IMG/VR virus record: IMGVR_UViG_3300020159_004428
Span: 1-20,500 of that record
Direction: 5' to 3' (one strand)
DNA from: a virus
DNA length: 20,500 nt
The position numbers and the translations under genes were made by a program. How positions within the stretch are numbered: the first letter of the stretch is position 1; the number at the start of each line of letters is the position of its first letter. Of the stretch, positions 1 to 7,325 are shown piece after piece. Under the pieces are notes generated by a model that saw only the letters and a list, made by a program, of their open reading frames with translations, was not told where the DNA came from and did no database searches.

Positions 1-1185
1 AGACTTGCCAAACATGAATTCGCCACCCTCGTGGTGATAGCTAATTCGAACTGTTTGCTTTTCTCCATTCATCATTGCTTCAAAAACAATCATATTTTCA
101 TCAAGCGTAATGATTTTGACTGGTGCGTCCATCTCGTCCGCTAGCGCACGGCCAAGGCGTTTGCGGAATGATTCCATCTCTGGAGCAGAGGTGACATCGT
201 AAAACTCACCATATTCGCCGTCAGCACCCTTTTTCTTGGTGCTTGAGTATCGATCAAGAAGTCTGCGGCCTTTTGCAGCAAGTTCGGCGGCATCTTCACG
301 AGTTTTTGGGGCTGGCTCACCCCATGCTCGAGCCGACAAGGCAAGGCGTGTTGGCTCGCCCTTGTCATCAACTAATGGGCCTGAGGGATTGGTAAAAAAT
401 CGAGTTAAGAAAGAACCTTTTCGGCGCATTTTTGTCGGAGTGTCGGCAGGACCCTTTACTCCTGGCTTAAGGTCAGCCCCCTCTGTGCGCTTAAAATGAG
501 CCCTACCAGCCGCCGTGAGCCCTCCATCGGGATCTTTTAGAGGTTGGTCTGATGACTTTGTTGTTCCTGTAATAGGTACACAATTCGGCACCATTTTACC
601 GTTTTTACCAGGCTTCATTCCGACCTGTTCGTATCCGTCCCAGCATGGATTGTCGGCTGCTTTTTCCTGATCATCGGATTTAATCGAGATAGTGCCGGTA
701 AGTTGATTTGCGCCGTGAAGAACCGGACTTACTTCGTACAACTCAACTTCTTTAAGGATGTTCGCCTGACGAGCATTGTCGTAAACTGCGTCAAGTGTTT
801 TGTAGCCAATAGACCATTCTTGATCCATTCCGAAAAAGCTGATACTGGCAAAGGCTTCTCGGCCGCGTTCGCTCTTTAGGTTAAATTGAACTCGCGCATA
901 AAGGCCACCGATTCCTGCCTCGCGCATTTTTTTTGGCAGACGGGGATCGTTTTGACCAACTTCATAGATGTCAAGGACTTTCCCGATTGGCTGATTCCAG
1001 TCGTGACCCCAAACAACACGGGGGGTTCGGCGGCGTAAGCTCGCAGAGAATGCTCCGGGTGCGCAAATATCGCCAACGCTGTCCTTGTTTCCGACGCCCG
1101 CCACGAAGCATTCGACAATACCTTCTGCCTCGTCAACAGTAATTTGGCCAGGGTTTTGCTTGAATTGGATACCACTAGTCGACAT
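1..1185 (-). CDS. HK97-family prohead protease with C-terminal extension (3' end beyond window)
   Basis: Serine protease that cleaves scaffold and capsid precursors during prohead maturation. The reading frame is open from the ATG at 1185 to the left edge (395 codons, no stop), so the C-terminus is missing. The start follows a GAGGTGG ribosome site. Residues about 15-165 are the protease domain: the motif VVWGHDWNQPIG places the likely catalytic His at 61, and ELYEVSPVLHGAN places the likely catalytic Ser at 153. After it come a Cys-Trp-containing motif (CWDGYEQVGMKPGKNG, about 181-196, then PNCVP) and a segment from about 218 to 312 (DPDGGLTAAGR ... PLVDDKGEPTRLALSARAWG) that resembles the DUF6321-type region of other phage proteins. 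The final 80 residues are unrecognised. The usual protease is about 200 residues, so this one is at least twice normal length. It lies downstream of the portal on the same strand; a capsid gene probably follows to the left. The protease call is firm; the extension assignment is from memory of the family. Confidence 0.9.
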   Translation of the reverse strand, partial: MSTSGIQFKQNPGQITVDEAEGIVECFVAGVGNKDSVGDICAPGAFSASLRRRTPRVVWGHDWNQPIGKVLDIYEVGQNDPRLPKKMREAGIGGLYARVQFNLKSERGREAFASISFFGMDQEWSIGYKTLDAVYDNARQANILKEVELYEVSPVLHGANQLTGTISIKSDDQEKAADNPCWDGYEQVGMKPGKNGKMVPNCVPITGTTKSSDQPLKDPDGGLTAAGRAHFKRTEGADLKPGVKGPADTPTKMRRKGSFLTRFFTNPSGPLVDDKGEPTRLALSARAWGEPAPKTREDAAELAAKGRRLLDRYSSTKKKGADGEYGEFYDVTSAPEMESFRKRLGRALADEMDAPVKIITLDENMIVFEAMMNGEKQTVRISYHHEGGEFMFGKS

Positions 1186-1252
1186 AAACCACCTCGGTTC
1201 AATCATAAATCATTATGATTGCTTTCAGTGAATGTTTCTAGTTCTTTACTCG

Positions 1253-1279
1253 AGTTTACTAAAAGGCTTTAAGTAAACT
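1253..1279. repeat. Near-perfect inverted repeat between portal and protease genes
   Basis: AGTTTACT at 1253-1260 is matched by AGTAAACT at 1272-1279. The centre also pairs (AAAG, one base, CTTT), apart from one A-A mismatch on each side. The right arm overlaps the portal stop codon (1278-1280). No T-run follows on the minus strand, so it is not a standard intrinsic terminator. An mRNA processing or stability hairpin, a weak terminator, or a protein-binding operator would all fit. A second, weaker hairpin (AATCATA / TATGATT, 1201-1220) lies between it and the protease start. Confidence 0.5.
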
Positions 1280-3671
1280 ACTGAAACCGGAGTCGGCATC
1301 GGCAGTTCATGGTCAGATGTGGCGGCGCAACAGGGTCGCCAGGGAACCTAAGTCCAAACCCGTCAGTCATAAAATCTTCGCCAAAAGGGACCGTTTTGCC
1401 ATGTAAGTGGAGATGTTCGGGTCGGACTCGACTATCTCTCCTGGTCAGCCATGTTTTTTGTGCTGTATCGTCATCTTGGGCTCCGAAGTAAACACCGGCA
1501 TTAAATGCGGTCTGTGCTTCGTGCTCTGCAATAACGCGCTTTCTCTTGCCAAGGAGATTTGCAAATATGGCAACTAACGCAGCACGCAACATTGATGAAC
1601 GATCTTCATCGCCCCCAAGAGCTAAGGCAATCAAAATTGCTGCTGTGATTTCTTCTTTGGTAGTTTCATTTACCTTTTGCAAACGCTCTACTTGGGAGTT
1701 GACATATTCGTCATATTGAGCTCCGGTTGGCTGTTGGCGCGGAGCATCTTGGTTAGGTGTAGTGCTAAGCGCCCCATCTTGAGAGATTGCAACAACAACT
1801 GGCCTAATATCCTCGGCTAGCTGTTTTGCCCACACTTCTGAATCAAATACCGCTTCCACGGCTAAGTTGCCTTTATCTAAGCCTTTTTTAGCACCCTTGC
1901 CAGCTGCTTTTTCTAGGACCACACGCTGTTGTCGTTCGAATAAACGCTCCAAAGAACGATCAAGAATTTCCGTCCATCGTTCTGTTGTTTGTTCTGCCTT
2001 CATATCCCACTCAGTGAGTGTCGTGGAATCGATCTTTATTTCGATCGGGTTGCCGGATATTGTTTGCTGCGTTTTGGCATCCTTAACTGCGGTAGCTGGC
2101 ACGCCAGGCATAATTTCGCCATTTTCGTCTGGTTCCATCAGGTCAAATGGCGAGGGTACCGGTTGTGGTCCTCCCGCAACGGACTCTGCTGTTACCCCAG
2201 GGAGAATTTCTCCTGCGGCATCAGGCTGGGTTCCAGCAAGTGCTGGATTTGCGGCCATCGCTGCCTGGTCCTGAGGGACGCCTAATGGTGGAGGAGTTTC
2301 TGTATATCCACTCATTTCAGCACCGGGAGCACCTGGCATTGCTGGGGCCGCACCCTCGCCCATCAGTCCGGCCATTCCCGGAGCGCCACCGGCACCCATC
2401 ATGTCAATTGGCTGCTGACCCTGCGGTTCAAATTTCTTTTCAGTATTTGCAATTGGTGTCAAGTTAGGGTTAGAAAGAAGACTGTCAGCAAGTTCGGAGT
2501 CGACTTTTTTCTTTCCGGTTCCATCGCGGTATTCATTAGCAGAAATAAGCCCACTATTGAACTCCTCGAGCAAATACCGCTCGCGCTCTTGTTTGGAAAG
2601 AATCAGAATCGGAACATTTGATACATCGAAATCGACATAATTTTGATCGTCCAGGTTGTCTAATGCCCGAGCAATAAGCATTAGGTGGGGCATCATTGTT
2701 TCCATCCAGAATACGCGCAGTTCTTCTGCGGCGTTGCTGAAGGTACGGCCAGATGCATTTCCCATCACTGATTCTGGAACGCCAAATGAAGCAAGGATTT
2801 CTTCTTTGGTAATTTGCCTCATCTGGATATACGCCGCGTCGCGAGGGTTGGAAGAAGTATCTACAAAATCAACGCCTTCATCGGCCGAGACGACCGTAAC
2901 AGACCCTGTCTTGTTAAGATTTCCACGGAATCTATTGCGGAGCTCATCTTTGTCGTCGTCGTCTATTTCTCCACGAAGAACCAAAAGACCGCCTGGGCGA
3001 CCATCATTTAGTAGGAAGTTTCGGTTGTAAACCTTTGCCAGGTTTTCGATTTCAATTGCTATTCCAGCCGACTCCATTGGTGTCAAAGATAGATATGGAT
3101 CGAGCGGATGTGGCTTTCTAATCCATAAGACATCTTCAGGTTTAAGAATTTGCTTAAAACCATTATTCATAAGTACTTCATAGCCACTTACAAATTTTTT
3201 CGGGTCCGGAATAGGGGAGGTATGCTGCGGTGGAAGAAGATGAAGGGCAACTATTCCACCGTCTCGACCTCGAACTTTTTCGACGAATACTCCTCTAGAG
3301 CTCATTAGTAGTTGTGAGGAAAGTCGATAACGGAAAATAAATGAATTTTCCCCATCATTAGTTTGTGTATTCAGAATATCTAAAAGGGGGTCATTTTTCT
3401 TTCGAATAATTCGGCCGTCTTGCTGGTTGTCCTTGCGCAAGATAATTGGCAATCGAGCCTGATTTCCTGACACAGCATCAATACACCGTGAAACCCAGGT
3501 GACCTTCTGCATTCCTTCTCGGTATGCTCGCTCAATATCCCAAGAATCCCTATATGGTTTCCCTGCATTTGCCGTATTGTAAGCAACGGGAGCACCAGGA
3601 CCAATCGCAGCGCCCTTGGTCGCCTCAGACTGGAGGGACTTGTTATTTTGTTTGTTCCATCCCATTTTCAC
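1278..3671 (-). CDS. Portal protein fused to a C-terminal MuF-like head morphogenesis domain
   Basis: The portal forms the ring at the capsid vertex through which DNA enters and to which the tail attaches. MuF-like domains mark minor head proteins packaged with or attached to the portal. Residues about 40-400 of 797 read as an HK97-type portal (LLPPQHTSPIPD near 145; NFLLNDGRPGGLLVL near 218; ITKEEILASFGVPESVMG near 287-304). Residues about 415-540 are a low-complexity Gly/Ala/Pro/Met linker. Residues about 675-797 match the MuF family: RRDSRVRPEHLHLHGKTVP (744-762) and PPHLTMNCRCRLRF (783-796). Portals are usually 400-550 residues, so this is a clear fusion with no stop between the parts. 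The start is GTG at 3671, overlapping the upstream TGA as GTGA; ATG at 3665 is an alternative. The protease gene follows after about 90 bp. Confidence 0.92.
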   Translation of the reverse strand: MKMGWNKQNNKSLQSEATKGAAIGPGAPVAYNTANAGKPYRDSWDIERAYREGMQKVTWVSRCIDAVSGNQARLPIILRKDNQQDGRIIRKKNDPLLDILNTQTNDGENSFIFRYRLSSQLLMSSRGVFVEKVRGRDGGIVALHLLPPQHTSPIPDPKKFVSGYEVLMNNGFKQILKPEDVLWIRKPHPLDPYLSLTPMESAGIAIEIENLAKVYNRNFLLNDGRPGGLLVLRGEIDDDDKDELRNRFRGNLNKTGSVTVVSADEGVDFVDTSSNPRDAAYIQMRQITKEEILASFGVPESVMGNASGRTFSNAAEELRVFWMETMMPHLMLIARALDNLDDQNYVDFDVSNVPILILSKQERERYLLEEFNSGLISANEYRDGTGKKKVDSELADSLLSNPNLTPIANTEKKFEPQGQQPIDMMGAGGAPGMAGLMGEGAAPAMPGAPGAEMSGYTETPPPLGVPQDQAAMAANPALAGTQPDAAGEILPGVTAESVAGGPQPVPSPFDLMEPDENGEIMPGVPATAVKDAKTQQTISGNPIEIKIDSTTLTEWDMKAEQTTERWTEILDRSLERLFERQQRVVLEKAAGKGAKKGLDKGNLAVEAVFDSEVWAKQLAEDIRPVVVAISQDGALSTTPNQDAPRQQPTGAQYDEYVNSQVERLQKVNETTKEEITAAILIALALGGDEDRSSMLRAALVAIFANLLGKRKRVIAEHEAQTAFNAGVYFGAQDDDTAQKTWLTRRDSRVRPEHLHLHGKTVPFGEDFMTDGFGLRFPGDPVAPPHLTMNCRCRLRFQ

Positions 3672-3880
3672 TCAAGTCCAAGTAATATGCCGACTGCGAA
3701 GCAGGCGACGCCGGCTACAATTAAACCTGCAGGAGCATATATCATTGACGCCCCTATGGCAGTATTAAGTATAAAGCACAGCATCAAGAGATTTGCGATC
3801 ACATCTCGACGCAGTAACCATTTCTGGAAACGAGTTATGATGGATTTAAAGCTTGAAGCAAATATTTTCAATAGGCTCAC
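3668..3880 (-). CDS. Small membrane protein, two predicted transmembrane helices
   Basis: A 70-residue protein of unknown function. A basic amphipathic N-terminus (KIFASSFKSIITRFQKWLLRRD) leads into two hydrophobic stretches: about 28-46 (IANLLMLCFILNTAIGASM) and 50-68 (PAGLIVAGVACFAVGILLG). The short loop contains YAPAG. It ends in a TGA that overlaps the portal GTG, so the two are probably translationally coupled. Small membrane proteins of this shape occur just before portal genes in other phages, in my recollection, but no function is established. The only start in the frame is GTG at 3880, without a clear ribosome site, so the N-terminus is uncertain. A plus-strand reading of the same DNA (3648-3929) looks less protein-like. 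Confidence 0.6.
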   Translation of the reverse strand: MSLLKIFASSFKSIITRFQKWLLRRDVIANLLMLCFILNTAIGASMIYAPAGLIVAGVACFAVGILLGLE

Positions 3881-3929
3881 CGTGCCGACACTAGTCGCTT
3901 TTGGGTCGTTTGCGTGGAAAGATTTCTGA
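3881..3929. promoter_or_regulatory. Divergent intergenic region between head module and terminase
   Basis: About 49 bp separate the minus-strand head genes from the plus-strand terminase. Genes diverge here, so promoters for both directions are expected in or near this gap. I cannot point to a convincing -35/-10 pair on either strand. The only clear element is GGAAAG at 3916-3921, placed as a ribosome site for the terminase. The promoter assignment rests on gene orientation only. Confidence 0.3.
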
Positions 3930-5240
3930 TTGATTATGACAGATTGGGCGAAAGTTCTCCAGTATTTAGAACCACGAATGTCATTGTACTCTCCAGAAGA
4001 GGCATCATTGACACAAAAAGTGTTCCTTCGGACATATGCGCTTGAAGCACTATTCGGTGGAGCCGCCGGTGGAGGTAAGTCCTCAGCACTACTTATGGCA
4101 GCAATGCAGTATGTCGATGTTCCTGGATATTCAGCAATCTTATTCAGGCGGACCTACGCCGACTTGTCTCTGCCAGGTGCACTCATGGACCGTTTTAAAG
4201 ACTGGATTGCTCCACACGATGATATTCACTGGAACGCAAACTCATATGTAGCTACATTCCCATCGGGGGCACGAATTTCATTCGGATATTTAAACAACCA
4301 GAATGACTATCTTCGATATAAGGGTTCCGAATTTCAATTTATTGGCATGGATGAAGTTACAGAAATTCGCGAATCCGACTATCGTTACATGTTCTCCCGT
4401 CTGCGCCGTCCGGCAAACGGACCATTGTCGCAGGTTCCATTACGAATGCGGGCCGCGTCAAACCCAGCGCCAAACTGGGTACGCCAGCGATTCATTGTCG
4501 AAGGACTAGAAACTAATCGTATTTTTGTGCCCTCAAAACTTACTGACAACCCTGGAATTGATGCCGAATCGTATCGACAGGCACTACAGGCGCTAGATCC
4601 CGTTGAACGCAGGCGCCTTGAAGAGGGCGACTGGTGGTCATCGACGCTTGGATCAATGTTTGACAGAACAAGCTTTGTGATTATTGATCCGCATGAAATT
4701 CCGGTAATTACATCAGCAGCAAGAGTTGTAAGATTTTGGGACCTCGCTGCAAGCGAACCATCGCCGTCATACCCAGATCCTGACTGGACAGTTGGGACGC
4801 TCGGTATATTTGACCAGGGAATTTTTTATATTTTGGATGTTCGTCGCGCCCGTGTTAAGAGTGACAAGGTAGAACACCTAATTGCCCAAACGGCCCTAGA
4901 GGATGGACCTCTCGTGTCGATTCGCATGGAACAAGAACCTGGATCTTCCGGTAAGGCTCTTGTTGACCAGTTTGCGCGGTATGTATTGCCGGGATATGAC
5001 TTCCAGGGCATTAGGTCAACCGGTGACAAGATCACTCGTGCTCGGCCATTTTCTGCATCTGCAGCTAACGGGAATGTTCGATTGGTACGCGGGCGATGGT
5101 TGACTGACTGGCTAGACGAGGTCTCAGCATTTCCTGAAGGCCTTACCCACGACGACCAGGTTGACTCAGCTGTAGGGGCATTTACATTTCTTTCTGGCCT
5201 CGGGTTGCCTCAACGCAAAAAGGTGGCTATCATCGTCTAA
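3930..5240 (+). CDS. Terminase large subunit (DNA packaging ATPase/nuclease)
   Basis: Motor that pumps DNA into the prohead through the portal and cuts the concatemer. The 436 residues are normal length. N-terminal ATPase: Walker A GGAAGGGKS (43-51), Walker B FIGMDE (137-142), and an ASN coupling motif (176-178). C-terminal RNase H-fold nuclease: acidic residues in RFWD (D271), MEQE (E334/E336) and THDDQVDS (D408/D409, D412). All expected catalytic elements are present, so it should be functional. The frame opens at TTG 3930, 8 nt after GGAAAG; the in-frame ATG at 3936 is 14 nt away, so TTG has the better spacing but the choice is open. No small terminase is recognisable in the window. Its position opposite the portal, on the other strand, is unusual. 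Confidence 0.96.
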   Translation: MIMTDWAKVLQYLEPRMSLYSPEEASLTQKVFLRTYALEALFGGAAGGGKSSALLMAAMQYVDVPGYSAILFRRTYADLSLPGALMDRFKDWIAPHDDIHWNANSYVATFPSGARISFGYLNNQNDYLRYKGSEFQFIGMDEVTEIRESDYRYMFSRLRRPANGPLSQVPLRMRAASNPAPNWVRQRFIVEGLETNRIFVPSKLTDNPGIDAESYRQALQALDPVERRRLEEGDWWSSTLGSMFDRTSFVIIDPHEIPVITSAARVVRFWDLAASEPSPSYPDPDWTVGTLGIFDQGIFYILDVRRARVKSDKVEHLIAQTALEDGPLVSIRMEQEPGSSGKALVDQFARYVLPGYDFQGIRSTGDKITRARPFSASAANGNVRLVRGRWLTDWLDEVSAFPEGLTHDDQVDSAVGAFTFLSGLGLPQRKKVAIIV

Positions 5241-5261
5241 GTAAATCTCCGAAAGGATGCT

Positions 5262-5756
5262 ATGGAACTATCTAACTATCTATCGTCGTTAAATTTGACC
5301 GTAATTGAACTTGATACGGCATTGACCTCGGCTCGAGAGAAAATGACACTCGACGAGGCTGCTGACATTCTTGTCGCACTAAATCGTCATCGCGACGAAG
5401 TAAAAATTGTTTACGACAGCCTTGCTCACCTCGTTGGACAACTAATGAACCAACAGAGCGAAATGCTTGCTGGCGACGGAACAAAAATTGAAAAAAAGGG
5501 CGATGTAAATCGAACTGCTTGGAAGCATAAAGATCTTGCAAATGAAGTTGTGTCTCGCTTGTCAGAAATGGCGATTGATACATCTACTGGTGAAATTATG
5601 TTGAGTGGTCAAGAAATGGCCATGAAAATGCTCGACTACATACAACCATCGTACTGGCGAATTAAAGAGTTGAGCACGCTTGGAATCAACGCTGACAACT
5701 TCTCTAAAGTCGGAGAATACAAAGAGAGCATCATTGTTAGAAAGGCAAAACCATGA
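5262..5756 (+). CDS. Conserved phage protein of unknown function, first gene of recombination operon
   Basis: A 164-residue, charged, largely helical protein. The N-terminal half (about 1-75) looks like a helical pair or coiled coil (LDTALTSAREKMTLDEAADIL...). A central basic motif KKGDVNRTAWKH (about 78-89) and a C-terminal motif IQPSYWRIKELSTLGI (about 131-146) stand out as likely conserved features. I recall similar proteins next to Rad52-type annealing genes in actinobacteriophages, but no function is known to me. AAAGGA precedes the ATG by a good distance. It overlaps the Rad52-like gene by ATGA, so the two are probably co-translated. A partner or accessory factor of the annealing protein is a guess from position only. 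Confidence 0.7.
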   Translation: MELSNYLSSLNLTVIELDTALTSAREKMTLDEAADILVALNRHRDEVKIVYDSLAHLVGQLMNQQSEMLAGDGTKIEKKGDVNRTAWKHKDLANEVVSRLSEMAIDTSTGEIMLSGQEMAMKMLDYIQPSYWRIKELSTLGINADNFSKVGEYKESIIVRKAKP

Positions 5757-6559
5757 CATCATCAAACAAACACACAACAGCAGAAGAGCTTGTTGAAGAT
5801 TATGCTGCTGAATTTGCGGCTGATATAAAGCTAGAAAATCATCGTCGTGAGCAAAATCGACAATACCAGACAAAGCTTTTTGAACAGCTCAGCGAGCCAT
5901 TTCCTGTGGAGATGGAGCGCACGCTTGTTAAAGGTGGAACGCGCCTTACTTACCTACCAGTATCTGAGGTAATTACTCGCCTAAATCGAATCTTTGGCCC
6001 GCTGAATTGGTCATTTGAAATCATTAAGTGTGAGCGCGATACGCTCGATCCGGAATTTATTGTTGCCCATGTTCGCCTTACGGTTAATGGCGAAACCGGA
6101 TGGTCACATGTTTCAAAAGATGGATTTGGTGGTCAGCAAATCAAGCGCAAAAAAGATGGAACGATTGTCGATCTAGGTGACGAATTTAAAGGTGCTGTAT
6201 CTGACGCACTCAAAAAAGCGGCACAACAGCTTGGCGTTGGTCTATACCTGGCCCGAGATCCTGACGCAATCGAGATTGATGGCGCAATGCATGCATCCGA
6301 AATCGTTGAGCAACCAGCAGCTCCAGCAATGCCTCAGGGCTACGACCAGTTCATGTCGCTCCGTAGTCAACTCAATGAAGATCAAGTGCAGAAACTTCGC
6401 TCGTACTGGAATGATTTTAGCAAGGGTCGCCCTGTGCCTAAGCCACAGGAATTCACCTCTAATGAACTTGATGTTTTGATCACGGAGTGCACTCGACTCT
6501 TGCTTGATGGCGAATACACAGTTCCGCAATCTGAGGATGGCGAGAATGACGGAGAATGA
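5753..6559 (+). CDS. Rad52/Sak-family single-strand annealing protein
   Basis: Recombinase that anneals complementary single strands, used in phage recombination and replication restart. Of 268 residues, about 50-168 form the core: YLPVSEVITRLNRIFGPLNWSFE (67-89) and DEFKGAVSDALKKAAQQLGVGLYL (143-166), the characteristic Rad52-family signature. The remainder is an acidic C-terminal region (about 185-268). In other systems, acidic tails of annealing proteins recruit single-strand binding protein or a partner nuclease. The start is ATG 5753, sharing ATGA with the upstream stop. The next gene, a RecB/Cas4-like nuclease, starts inside its 3' end, which matches the common annealase-exonuclease pairing. 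The family call is strong from motif order. Confidence 0.9.
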   Translation: MTSSNKHTTAEELVEDYAAEFAADIKLENHRREQNRQYQTKLFEQLSEPFPVEMERTLVKGGTRLTYLPVSEVITRLNRIFGPLNWSFEIIKCERDTLDPEFIVAHVRLTVNGETGWSHVSKDGFGGQQIKRKKDGTIVDLGDEFKGAVSDALKKAAQQLGVGLYLARDPDAIEIDGAMHASEIVEQPAAPAMPQGYDQFMSLRSQLNEDQVQKLRSYWNDFSKGRPVPKPQEFTSNELDVLITECTRLLLDGEYTVPQSEDGENDGE

Positions 6560-7325
6560 TTTACTGATCGCTCCGGAATATCTTTCGCCGTCGTCAATCT
6601 CTACTTTTCAGCAGTGTCCGCTTAAGTTTAAGTACAGTCGCATAGACAAGCTTTCCGAGCCACCCACCGAGGCAACAATTCGCGGGAACTTTGTTCACGA
6701 CATTATGGAAGCATTATATGGCCTTGATCCAGAACAGCGGACTCAGAACAGCGCCAAAGAACTAGCTCGATCACTATGGGACGGCACATGGGAAGCACGA
6801 GCCAGCGAGCTAATTCCTGATTCAAAAAAATTGCATGAATTCCGCTGGAGTGCATGGTGGTGCGTTGCAAATCTATGGAACCTCGAAGACCCGACGCTAG
6901 TGATTCCTGCTGGACTTGAAAAAGAAGTCCTTGCAACAATAGGTGGCGTTGCAGTCCGTGGGTTCATTGACCGGTATAGCGCGGCCGACGATGGAATCAC
7001 AATCAGCGACTATAAAACTGGCAAGAAACCCCATCCACGCTACCAAAGTGATAAATTTTTCCAGTTATTTGTTTATGCCCTAGCAATACAAGAACTTGAT
7101 ATAGGTCATGTCAAGAATGTTGAGCTGTTGTTTCTTAAGGAATCGTTACGCTTAATGCACGATGTTACTCCTGACGACCTAGAGGAAACAAAGGAAACGA
7201 TTGTCTCGGTTCGTAGGGGAATAGACTCTCGGTGTGCAAATAATGATTTTGAACCAAAAACACATAAATTGTGCGATTGGTGTCACTTTAAACCAATATG
7301 TCCAGCATGGAAGGGTAAGCGATGA
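6546..7325 (+). CDS. PD-(D/E)XK nuclease, Cas4/RecB-like with four cysteines
   Basis: Probable exonuclease that resects DNA ends for the Rad52-like annealing protein. The 259-residue protein has the elements of the RecB/Cas4 nuclease family: LSPSSISTFQQCPLKFKY (13-30) with Cys24, the RGNFVH motif (His51), GFID (Asp142), the catalytic DYKTGK (155-160), a QLFVYALA helix (173-180), and C-terminal Cys243, Cys246 and Cys252. One N-terminal and three C-terminal cysteines is the pattern that holds a 4Fe-4S cluster in Cas4 and AddB. The frame extends upstream to 6504, but ATG 6546 is chosen because GAGG lies just before it and MTEND leads directly into the domain. It overlaps the Rad52-like gene by 14 nt. 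No CRISPR array or cas1/cas2 is present, so a CRISPR adaptation role is unlikely here. Confidence 0.9.
   Translation: MTENDLLIAPEYLSPSSISTFQQCPLKFKYSRIDKLSEPPTEATIRGNFVHDIMEALYGLDPEQRTQNSAKELARSLWDGTWEARASELIPDSKKLHEFRWSAWWCVANLWNLEDPTLVIPAGLEKEVLATIGGVAVRGFIDRYSAADDGITISDYKTGKKPHPRYQSDKFFQLFVYALAIQELDIGHVKNVELLFLKESLRLMHDVTPDDLEETKETIVSVRRGIDSRCANNDFEPKTHKLCDWCHFKPICPAWKGKR

Noticed and set aside
876-1202. Minus-strand 108-codon frame at the protease N-terminus
   Set aside because: It lies in a different frame over the conserved protease domain, whose own frame has the catalytic His and Ser motifs and a ribosome site.
1867-2285. Plus-strand frames opposite the portal linker
   Set aside because: They are shadows produced by the biased composition of the linker; no motif or start signal supports them.
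3648-3929. Plus-strand 93-codon frame opposite the small membrane protein
   Set aside because: Composition is not protein-like, it lacks a ribosome site, and the minus-strand frame gives two clean membrane helices and a GTGA overlap with the portal.
6546-7325. Interpreting the Cas4-like nuclease as part of a CRISPR-Cas system
   Set aside because: No repeats, spacers, cas1 or cas2 nearby; it sits in a recombination operon with an annealase.
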